Positions 27,101-39,100 of a stretch of DNA of 64,000 nt are shown piece after piece. How positions within the stretch are numbered: the stretch's first letter is position 1; each line of letters starts with the position of its first letter. The stretch lies in NCBI GenBank assembly GCA_037039925.1, contig JAXRKP010002037.1:2501-66500 (forward strand), in the 5' to 3' direction. The position numbers and the translations under genes are program-made. The notes under the pieces were generated by a model. The model was given only the letters and a program-made list of their open reading frames with translations. It made no database searches and had not been told where the DNA came from. Origin of the DNA: Doris montereyensis. Taxonomy: Eukaryota; Mollusca; Gastropoda; Nudibranchia; Dorididae.

Positions 27101-30100
27101 TAGATTTTCTTTGTCTCATTACTCATTGGTGATGTATACTGTGTCTCATTACTCATTACGGTAACGTAGAGTGTCTGTGTCTCATAAGTCATTGTACGGT
27201 AATGTACACTGTCTTTGTTTCATTACGGTAATGTAGACTGTCTTTGTCTCATTACGGTAATGTAGAATGTCTTTGTCTCATTACTCATTACGGTAATGTA
27301 GACTGTCTTTGTCTCATTACTCATATCTGTAGAGTAGAGTGTATTTGTCTTATTACCCATTGCTTTAGTGTAGAGTGTCTTTTTCTTATTCTTATACTCA
27401 TTGCTATAATGTAGTGTGTCTTTGTGTCATTACAGTAATGTGGAGTGTCTTTGTCTTATAATTCTTATTACTCATTGCTATAATAATATAGTGTGTCTTT
27501 GTCTCATTTTTCATTGTAGTCTGTCTTTGTCTATTCTTATTACTCATTGCTTAATTCTAAGTTATCTCATTATTCATTGCTGTAGTGTGTCTGTCTCATT
27601 ACTCATTGTTGTAATGTAGCGTGTCTTTGTCTCATTATTCATTTCTTGTGTCTTTGTCTCATTATTCGTTGCTATAGTGTGTCTAAGTTGTCTCATTATT
27701 CATTGCTGTAGTGTGTCTTTATTTCACTTTTTATTGCTGTTAGGTCCTACTTCTTTCCTTTCTTTCCTATTTCACTCATCTTTCATCTTGCTGTTTCCTC
27801 TGAATTCACCCTGAGATCACCGCAATTTATGTATTTCAAAGTTGTTCAAACAAATTTCATTATTTTGTCATGTGAAGTGTCTAACTTGTCTCATTATCGC
27901 TATAGAGTGACATTGTCTCATTATTCATTGATGTCTTTGTCTCATTACTCATTGCTGTAATAGTGTGTCTTTGGCTCACTTTTCATTGCTGTAAAGTGTC
28001 CTTTTCTCATTATTCATTGCTGTAGTATGTCTTTGTCTCACTTTTCATTGCTGTACAGCATCTAAGTTGTCTCACTTTTCATTGCTTACTATACAAAAAG
28101 TGTCTTTGTCTTATTATATATATAATACATTCATTGCTGTCTTTGTCTCATTATTCATTGCTGTAGTCTGTCTCATCATTCATTGCTGTAGAGTGTCTCA
28201 GTTGTCTCATTATTCATTGCTGTAGTCTTTGTCTCATCATTCATTGCTGTAGAGTGTCTCAGTTGTCTCATTATTCATTGCTGTAGAGTTTCTAAGTTGT
28301 TTCATTATTCATGGCTGTAGTCTTTGTCTCATCATTCATTGCTGTAGAGTTTCTAAGTTGTCTCATTGTTTATTGCTGTAGTATCTAAGTTGTCTCATTG
28401 TTTATTGCTGTAGTAAAGTTGTCTCATTGTTTATTGCTGTACTATCTAAGTTGTCTCATTGTTCATTGCTGTAATATCATTGTTTATTGCTGTAGTATCT
28501 AAGTTGTCTCATTGTTTATTGCTGTAGTATCTAAGTTGTCTCATTGTTTATTGCTGTAGTATCTAAGTTGTCTCATTGTTTATTGCTGTAGTATCTAAGT
28601 TGTCTCATTGTTTATTGCTGTAGTATCTAAGTTGTCTCATTGTTTATTGCTGTAGTATCTAAGTTGTCTCATTGTTTATTGCTGTAGTATCTAAGTTGTC
28701 TCATTATTTATTGCTGTACTATCTAAGTTGTCTCATTGTTTATTGCTGTAGTATCTAAGTTGTCTCATTGTTTATTGCTGTAGTATCTAAGTTGTCTCAT
28801 TGTTCATTTCTGTAGTATCTAAGTTGTCTCATTGTTCATTTCTGTAGTATCTAAGTTGTCTCATTGTTCATTTCTGTAGTGTATCTAAGTTGTCTCATTG
28901 TTCATTTCTGTAGTATCTAAGTTGTCTCATTGTTCATTTCTGTAGTGTATCTAAGTTGTCTCATTGTTCATTTCTGTAGTATCTAAGTTGTCTCATTGTT
29001 CATTTCTGTAGTGTATCTAAGTTGTCTCATTGTTCATTTCTGTAGTATCTAAGTTGTCTCATTGTTCATTTCTGTAGTATCTAAGTTGTTTCATTATTCA
29101 TTTCTGTAGTGTATCTAAGTTGTCTCATTGTTCATTTCTGTAGTATCTAAGTTGTCTCATTGTTCATTTCTGTAGTATCTAAGTTGTCTCATTGTTCATT
29201 TCTGTAGTGTATCTAAGTTGTCTCATTGTTCATTTCTGTAGTATCTAAGTTGTTTCATTGTTCATTGCTGTAGAGTATCTAAGTTGTCTCATTATTCATT
29301 GTTGTAGAGTATCGAAGTTGTCTCATTATTCAATGCTGTAGGGTGTTTAAGTTGTCTCAATATTCATTGCTGTTGTATCTAAGTTGCTTCATTATTCAAC
29401 GGGTAGAGTGTCTTTGTTTCATTATTCATTGCTTTAGTGTCTTTGTCTCATTGTTCATTGCTGTATAGTGTCTTTGTGTCATTATTTATTGCTGCCGATT
29501 GTCTTTGTCTCATTATTCATTGCTGTAGAGTGTCTTTGTCTCATTATTCAATGCTGTAGAGTGTCTTTGTCTCATTGTTCATTGCTGTAGAGTGTATTCT
29601 AAGTTGTTTCATTGTCCATTGCTGTAGAGTGTTTTTGTCTCATACGTTGCTGTAGAGTATCTAAGTTGTCTCATGATTGTTAATTGATGCAGAGCATCTC
29701 AGTTGTCTCATGATTGTTCATTGCTGCAGAGTATCTAAGTTGTTTCATGATTGTTCATTGCTGTAGAGTATTTAAGTTGTCTCATGATTGTTCATTGCTG
29801 CAGAGTATCTAAGTTGTCTCATGATTGTTCATTGCTGTAGAATATCTAAGTTGTCTCATGATTGTTCATTGCTGCAGAGCATCTAAGTTGTCTCATGATT
29901 GTTCATTGCTGCAGAGCATCTAAGTTGTCTCATGATTGTTCATTGCTGCAGAGCATCTAAGTTGTCTCATGATTGTTCATTGCTGTAGAGTATCTAAGTT
30001 GTCTCATGATTGTTCATTGCTGCAGAGCATCTAAGTTGTCTCATGATTGTTCATTGCTGCAGAGTATCTAAGTTGTCTCATGATTGTTCATTGCTGCAGA

Positions 30101-33100
30101 GTATCTAAGTTGTCTCATGATTGTTTATTGCTGTAGAGTATCTAAGTTGTCTCATGATTGTTTATTGCTGTAGAGTATCTAAGTTGTCTTTGTTCATTTG
30201 GAGCATGTAAGTTGTCTCATGATTTTCATTGTTGTCAAATGTCTTTGTCTAATTATTCAATATCTTTATCTCATTATTCATTGCTGTAAAGTATCTTTGT
30301 CTCATTATTCATTGTTCTAGAGTGTTTTTATCTATTGCTGTAGAGTGTCTTTGTCTCATTGTGCGTTGCTGTAGAGTGTCTTTGTCTTATTGTGCGTTGC
30401 TGTAGAGTGTCTTTGTCTCATTGTTCATTACTGTAGTGTGTTTTTGTCTCAATCCTTTCTGTACAGTATCTTTGTCTCATCATTCATTGCTGTACAGTAT
30501 CTTTGTCTCATTATTCGTTGCGTTAGTATCTTTGTCTCATTATTCGTTGCGTTAAAGTGTTTTTGTCTCATTGTTATTCATTGCTGTAGAGTGTCTTCGT
30601 CTCATTCATTACTGTAAAGTGTCTTTGTCTCATTGTTCGTTGTTGTAGAGTGTCTTTGCATTATTATTCGTTGCTGTAGAGTGTCTTTGTCTCATTATTT
30701 GTTGCTGTAGAGTGTCTTTGTGTCATTATTCATTGCTGTAGAGTGTCTTTGTCTCATTATTATGTTGCTATAGAGTGTCTTTGTCTCATTATTCATTGTT
30801 GTAGAGTGTCTTTGCCTCATTATTCGTTGCTGTAGTGAGTCTTTGCCTCATTATTTAATGCTGTAGAGTGTCTTTGTCTCATTATTCATTGCTGTAGAGT
30901 GTCTTTGTCTCATTATTCGTTGCTGTAGAGTGTCTTTGTGTCATTATTCATTGCTGTAGAGTGTCTTTGTGTCATTATTCATTGCTGTAGAGTGTCTTTG
31001 TCTCATTATTCGTTGCTGTAGAGTGTCTTTTCTCATTATTCGTTGCTGTAGAGTATCTTTGTCTCATTGTTCGTTGTTGGAAAGTGTCTTTGTCTCATTA
31101 TTCGTTGCTGTAGAGTGTCTTTGTCTCAATATTCGTTGCTGTAGAGTGTCTTTGTCTCATTATTTGTTGTTGTAGAGTGCCTTTGTCTCATTATTTGTTG
31201 CTGTAGTGTGTTTGTCTCATTATTATGTTGCTGTAGAGTGTCTTTGTCTCATTATTATGTTGCTGTAGAGTGTCTTTGTCTCATTATTATGTTGCTGTAG
31301 AGTGTCTTTGTCTCATTATTATGTTGCTGTAGAATGTCTTTGTCTCATTATTATGTTGCTGTAGAGTGTCTTTGTCTCATTATTATGTTGCTGTAGAGTG
31401 TCTTTGTCTCATTATTCATTGCTGTAGATTATCTTTGTCTAATTATTCATTGCTGTACAGTGTCTTTGTCTCATTATTCATTGCTGTAGTGTCTTTGTCT
31501 CATTATTAGTGGCTGTAGAGTGTCTTTGTCTCATTGTTCGTTGCTGTAGAGTGTCTTTGTCTCATTATTCATTGCTGTAGAGTGTCTTTGTCTCATTATT
31601 CGTTGCTGTAGAGTGTGTTTGTCTCATTATTCATTGCTGTAGAGTGTCTTTGTCTCATTAGAATCTCCAACAAAAAACCTAGAGGTCACCTAAGCTGTGG
31701 ATGTGGGCAAAGTCAAATGAGATTTTTTAAAAGTGATTTTCTTTTAAAATATAAATCGTTCTTTAGCATCTTCCTTTTGGTTTTAGTAGAGATCTTCTCA
31801 TGGTCAACTAAAGATAGGTTTAATTTAAGATGGATGAAAGAAAACAACTCACAAACACACACACATACAGACATACATTACAACATATGTACACATTCTC
31901 CTCACACAATGCATTTATCTCACTCCTGCACACACATGACATTAGATGGACACACACACACGTGACACACAAATACACACACATGTAAGTGTGAGATTTT
32001 CCAGAATTTGTCTTATTTCCTCTGAATTGAATTGGTACTGTGGTATTTTGTAAAAATGTATTTCTCTAGTTCATTTGTGAGTATGTGAAGCTAATCCTTT
32101 GGTTGACTGAGGTTGGTAATCCAAACTTGTCTTGTATGTAAGACATTATAAAATTTGCTGTGATTGAGTGCTCTGTATTGATGTGTAAAAGAAATATTTG
32201 CTTGGGACATGATCCTACGACCATGTTGGTTGTAGAAAAAGCAAATTGGCACCAATATTAATTTATTGACTTTTTTAGTTTTGACCCGTTCAAAATGTGT
32301 TTCGGGAGGGTTTATTAAAGCATGGGCATTTATTGGGAAGAATACAGTTTCGGTGGTGGAAAGGGGATGGAGACAATGGCACAACTTGCAATCCATGTGG
32401 TGATGGAAAATGAACGGGCGATTGTGTTGTTTCCTGTATAGCATATTGGCATATTAACAAGTAACTGTTTTGAAAACTCACTGCTAAACAGATCATCATC
32501 ACTGTCGCTGCTTTTCACCCTCGTAATTAACAAGCAAGACGACAAATTAAATCTATAGTAATTCCCAGTATTGTCCTGGTGCTAAGTGGGTCATTGGTGG
32601 TGCTGCTGGTAGGTCTTATCTACTTCTATCCTTGCACTTTTCTTCCACCTTGCTGTTACATGTACCTATTACTATTAATTCACCCTCAGACTGAGATAAC
32701 TGCGTATATATATCTGGTGGACGGGTGGATTTCAATACAAAATCTTTTCCTGCAGCAAAATTCTCTATCCAATTCATACTTTAAAGTATTATAATGGTGA
32801 AGAAAATCAATATTTACACCTCTGTAAGTAAGAAAGTGTTTATAATTTAACTTTGAAATGGCTTTAAGTTCCTTCATATTCCTGATTCAGTAATTGATCA
32901 TTTCCTCTTTTTTCTTTTGTGCGCCTTTTAAACTTTGTAATTATTGTACTTATTTGCAGTTGATCGATTTAAAAACTTGCCCTCTTCCTTTGTCAAATGA
33001 AGTTTATTTATGATTATATTCCTTCTATGTGAAGAATGTGTAGGCAGATGTCTTGTCTCAGACATGACATGTAAAACTTGTAAAGGAAACTTCTGAAGTT

Positions 33101-36100
33101 TCTAGTCAAAGAATTTATCAAAATGCATTATAATCAAAGCATCTTTCCTTAAGTTCCTAGTAGCAGGATACAGGATTAAATCTCTCTACACTTTCTTACT
33201 AAATAAAATTGTTTTAGCAAGAGAAAATTTTAGTCTCATGTAAAAAACAATTTCTTTTATATTGATGGACAGAGTGAGGAAGAACACCCATGTATGACTC
33301 ACCCAATTGTTCGTCAATGACGTCTTTTTTACATTTATTATATCTCCTGCCTTTATCATTTCTGGCTTTTCTCTACTTTCTGCAATACTTCACTTTTTAA
33401 ATACATAACTTGTCTTGTCCAGTCAGTTTCCATCTGATGGGTGGGCAGTTGGTGAGCGATATTGGTAGGTCTTACCTCTTTTCTTTTTCACTCTTTCACA
33501 TCTTTATTCATCTTACTGTTTCCTCTAAATTTCTCTCTGAGATCACGGCATATGGTGGGCGGGGTAAATTCCAATCTGAGAAATATGTCTGATAGTAGTA
33601 GTAGATCAGATAAAGTGATAATTTTAAAAAGATCCATAAATTTATAAATAATTGTTGGTTTTAATCGTTTAATCGCAGGATTTTCCTTTCCTTTACTTTC
33701 TTTACCTGTTACTCATTATAAAGTAAAACATCTCCCAAGGATTTTTTCCGTTCAAGTTTAGATTTTAAATCCTATTGCTAATTTGCTGTCATCCTTTTTA
33801 TATTTTTTAATTGTGTTGCGTGTTAGGTTTTTTTGTTATTTTTAAAGATACTCTTTGTGTTTGCTATCTGTTAGTATGTTGCCCATTTTGTATGTTTGTT
33901 TTAAGCTGTTTTGTTCGTCTTTTTTCATATCATGTGCGTGCTTCTTGTTACCCTTTTGTGTGCTATTGATTTTCAAGACTGCTTTTGAAAACAGATTGAC
34001 AGTTTATGGTTCTGTTAAAGTCTTAACAATATCGTTTTTTTTCTCTCACCTTATGTCTATTTTAATGGAGATTTGAAGTTCATGGCCACTTGAAACATTT
34101 TAATTTCTTTTAATTTTTAAAATTGTTCTAACTTTTTAGATTGTTACTCTCACTTGAGAAACATAGAATCTAATGAGAGAGGTGAAACTTTTATTAAAAT
34201 CTTTTTCCTTTTCTTTATATTTTCCTTAAAAAATTTTTTTTTCACGTTTTGTGCTTCAAAGAATGCATGAGATACATTTACAGTGCAAGGTATGAATTTT
34301 CAACAATGGTATGATTCAACTTCTATTCACCACTATAACATTTTTTATTCATATAATTATAATAACACGCATGTTATATATTATTTTATGTTATATTTCA
34401 CTTTCACCCTTCATGGTGTTGGCGGGTGCAGCTGGTAGTGTTCTATTTCTTTTCTTTACTTCTTTCAATTATCTTTCACTATTCTATTTCCTCTCAATTC
34501 ATCCTGATATCACGGCAATGGTGGACAATCATGAAACAAACAAATCCTTCATACTTCATGGTTGGTTGGCAGTTGTTTAGATAGATGCCTACTTCTCTCC
34601 TTTTCAAGTATGGTCTTTTGACATCTTCCACCTGGCTGTACTTTCGACATCTCTATGAAAACTGACCGCGACTGAGATTACCGCATTCATGATGGACAGA
34701 ATTAATTCCAAAGAGGCGTCTTTTTCGTTTTAGCCATTTTGCCATGTGTGTGTGTGTGTGTGTGTCCCAAGATTCAAAGATGATCTGAAAAGTGCATCAA
34801 TTTCCATTGTTTGAGTTATAATGCCTAGTCTGTACAAAGATTGTGACTCATAGCTGCCAACTTTTTTTCCCCATCTGTAATAAAATATAGGCGAAGACCA
34901 AATAGGGAAGACTTCTTCGATGGGCCTGCTGGTTCGAGAGTTAAAAGAAGCCGTGGAGTTTTGATAATAAAGAACGTGAGTTTACAGTCCCTTGTCAAAG
35001 TGATAAATTTTGTAAAATAAACATGAAATATGTGTGAAATTTATTATATTCAGATTAAAATATATTTAATTATAGAATGCTTTTGCTCATGTGTAAAAAC
35101 TCTTTTCATCTCTCTTACATTTCTCTCCTTTACATTACAATTATGTTATGTATGCACGTTACTATTATTTGTCATGAAAAGCATTGGTGCAATAGGATGT
35201 AATAGAAGCATTTTTTTGTTTTGTTTAGATATATTAGATGCAATCAGAATCAACCGTTGCTTCTTTGTCTCTGAACAGAGAAACTTGGTATGGTCATGGT
35301 GAACGTTACAACATTATATGTATATATGAAATAGATCAGACATAATGATAAGATGTACGTTTTTGCAGGGGGTGGCAAAATTTTTTTTTTTTTTAAATTA
35401 TAGTTGTGTGAAATTTTTACTTTTTTTGGATGATGGAGGGTTTTTTATTTTCAATGTTTTTTTGGGGTGATTATTTTTGTTTATTATGTATAAAACGTAT
35501 TGTGTTTTTGTTGTTTTTGCCATGTTTTGAGCGAAATAAGAATATTAGTATTGACAAGGCAATCCTTCTGACAAACTGATTTTTGAATATAATAAAATGT
35601 ATACACATGATGTAGTTCTTATTTTACATTTATTAATAATTAATATAATGTATGTAGATTACAACTCATTGAAAGTTATCGTAAATTATTATGGTATACT
35701 GATCAACGAGCATCTGAGATCATTGTTTGTTACATTGTATATTTTAGGAGCTTATAATGAGACATTCATTTGGGTTTGGAATTTTGCTCATTTTCTTTCT
35801 TTTTTTTTGTTGAAGGCAAATGTATTTGTAAAGAAAAGGCTCTCATTACCATCTCTTTACGATTTTGTCCCATAGACCAGTGCCAATCTCTCCAGATGTT
35901 TTTATATATATAGTATAATTGACCTTTACATCATTTTTAATCATTGGAGGAGAAGAAAATTGTGCAGCTGCTTAGTTTGACAGGGGGAAAAGATTTGATT
36001 TGTTAAATAGTTTTTCCCAGTTGTAGTTATTTCAATGTTGGTGTAATGTAATTTAAAGTAAGAGGAGATGTGAGTTTAAATTTGAATGAACTTTTAATGA

Positions 36101-39100
36101 AAGATGATTTCCCTCAGAGCAGTCAACCCATATTGCATTAAGGTATCCGAAGAATAACAATGATTTATTTTTTAGTTTTTGTCCTCCCAAACATGCATTT
36201 TCCCTTTTATTTTTCAGCATATTACAAAGATCGACGCATGGAAAGGTATGTTTTTGAGTTCATTTAATGTTTATTGCGTAATGAATTAAAACAAAATTAA
36301 AAAAAATATTTTGACAAGCTTTTGTCTGAGTCAGGATTTGAAATCAGAGCTTCCTTTTGAAAATCATATTACAAATCAGTGTTAAACTTCATCAGGTACA
36401 GTGAATGTCTTTTACCATTAAAAAAAACCCTGTCAATCATACTTATATTATATAAATATTGATTTTATCTTTGCTTTCTCATCAAGGTCACCTCGCTTTG
36501 GAGGAGTGAGACGGGACACATTCCTCAATGGGGTAAGAAAATTTGATGCATTCTTAGAAGTGTTTAAGTGCATTATGTAAAACATAGATAAAAGGACACT
36601 AAATTTCAAAGAAAAGAAATAAATTGCCTAATACAGTAGTAACAAACTAAGAACAGCACACACTCAAGAAACAGCCTTTCTATTCTTATATACAAATTGG
36701 CTTCTTAACAACATGCTTGGACCTGATAACAACACAATTTTAAACAGACTTGTCAAAGTTGTCAAGACAGTGTGACATGTCTTCTTTTTAGATTTTAAAC
36801 CTTAAGGTAGTTTTAGACCACGCCTCTCAGCTGTAATAAATAGGTGCTGTACTCTCTCTCTACCTGCCGGACAGAGAGATGCCAATTTCATCCACCTGGA
36901 CCAAGTAAACAATGGTCTTCGTCTAGCATCGGCCGTAAACAGAATATCTTACTTAACCTACCAGACAGTGCGGCGTTGTGGTGTACAATGTTATGTGTAG
37001 AGGCAAAACAAAAAATCGTCTACATTGACCATTGCTTAGCATTACAAAAACAAGTGATAACCATTGTCATTGTCAGTCAAGTCCAAGCTGCATGTCCAAC
37101 CAATGTGGCACACTGGTGAATGAAGAAACGTACATTGATGTGTTGTGTACTCAGAAGGTAGAATTAGATGGCGATAGGCTATGCATGAAATTGCATCCAC
37201 ATACCACCTCAGTCTGCCTACCAGCATGACATTTCAATGTCCCAGAGGACGTGTTTTAAACTGCTACTGCTGTATTAGACTCACCATTGTGTTAAATGTG
37301 TCGCATACTTTACATTTATACGTCAATTTATGTTTCCTTCATATAGCAAATTTTGCATGGCCTATGGTTAAAAAAAAATAGTGCTTAATTAAATAAGCAT
37401 AGCAGCCTAATATAGTTGAAGGAAAGTAAAAGTCTGTTTAAACACTGGATTACTACACGCCACATTGCCACACCAACTTGAGCATAATACATTTATGTGG
37501 ACACAAATCAGATTATATCTTTGGTAAAGAAAAGAAAGTTGGCGGGCGGTGTGTATGTTAGTCTTTTGAAGTTTGTTCTCAGTGCTGTTAACCATTGCTT
37601 TTTCAGTCCTATTCTGACTACATGAGAGAATTCAGCCAAAGACCACCACCACCACCTCACCCAATGACCCAGTTCGGGCCAGTAAGTAAATTAAAACTAG
37701 TATAATTTAGTCCTTATTTGTCTCTTATATTCCATTATTCCATGTCATGGGGGGGGGGGGATTTCTGCAAAAAGATGTGAGGGATGTATTCACAACTAAT
37801 TTTTGCTCCTCTGTTGCGAACGAAGATGATGTGCCTCTATGAAGACAATAAAGTTGAATTGAATTGAATTAGTCCAAATGTTTAAAAAAATTTAAATTAT
37901 GAAAGCTTTCAAGAAAGTAAACACCAGCCTACGAGTTTGTTCTCAGTATAATATGACAAGTCTTTTGTCATGTTTTGTGTGGTTTTCTTTTGGAAATCAT
38001 TTTTGTGACAACGCTTAATGCTTCGCAGAAATTTCATTGTAGTAGGGGTGCCAGACCTCCGGGAATTCCTGGAAAAAACAGAAATTTAACTTTTTAAATA
38101 CTGGCTTCGGGTTTCCGGCATGATCTCTGTGAATCGTGGGCCGACAGGCCTGGCAAACGGGTGATTATCGATACCAGGGATGGCTGTTGATTCACTTCCT
38201 TTCAATTTTCTTTGGCTTTTGACCCGGATGTTTTATGATGCACAGGATAAGGGCCTTCGTGGATTTAATTTTAAATGAAGAACCCCTACTAGATCTAGAT
38301 CTAGTTCTAGATCTAGTCAGTTACTGTCAGTTGCAAAGAGACGTTGTGTCAGTCAATAAGCGGATTTAAAACTTATATTTCTTTGGTATAATGACGATTT
38401 TTCTTGAATTTAAATTCCTTACCTGCTCTGTATTGCTGTTAAAAACAAATTTCATTGGATTTATTGTGTTTAGGGCTACTCTAGAGATGTTTTAGGTCTA
38501 AATGAGATAGAAAGCTAGCTATCTATAATCTAGAGATCTAGTCTAGAAAGATGAAATTTCTGGACGTGGGTCGTGCCACTGATGTTGATGCGGGGTGAAA
38601 AATCTGTGGCGGTGGCACTGGATCGTCTCAGCCTACTACTGATAATACTACCCCAGCTAGCATCCGCCTCTAACGTCAGGCTCAGTCCAGCCACTCGTCT
38701 CAGCCTACTGCTACTACTATTTCCAATCCCTCAAATTTGAAGAGGAAGCAGCATCTATGGCAAACTTCTTTTTTTTTAACCCAGGACTTAGCAATGTTAA
38801 AAAAAGACCCACCGTTGAAAAAAAATTGCACATCTAGGTTGTTGGCGTGGCCAAATGTTTGTCATTTGATGAGTTCTGATTGGCTGAGAATGCATGTATC
38901 TGCTTGCACTCCACAAAAAGAGCCAGGTCATAATGGACAAGTGACTTAACCGTCAAATAATGCAATGTAGAAAAAAAGCAAATCTGAGTCAAAATGATAT
39001 TGTTTGATCAGCATTATGGACAATATGTCATGCATAGTCTTATGATCGCTGGAGGAACTCCGGTAGTCCTGAGGCAAGGTGTCGAACCTCTCAACCAAAA

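Noticed and set aside
16706..31660. CRISPR array
   Set aside because: Units are contiguous with no unique spacers, in a eukaryotic intron.
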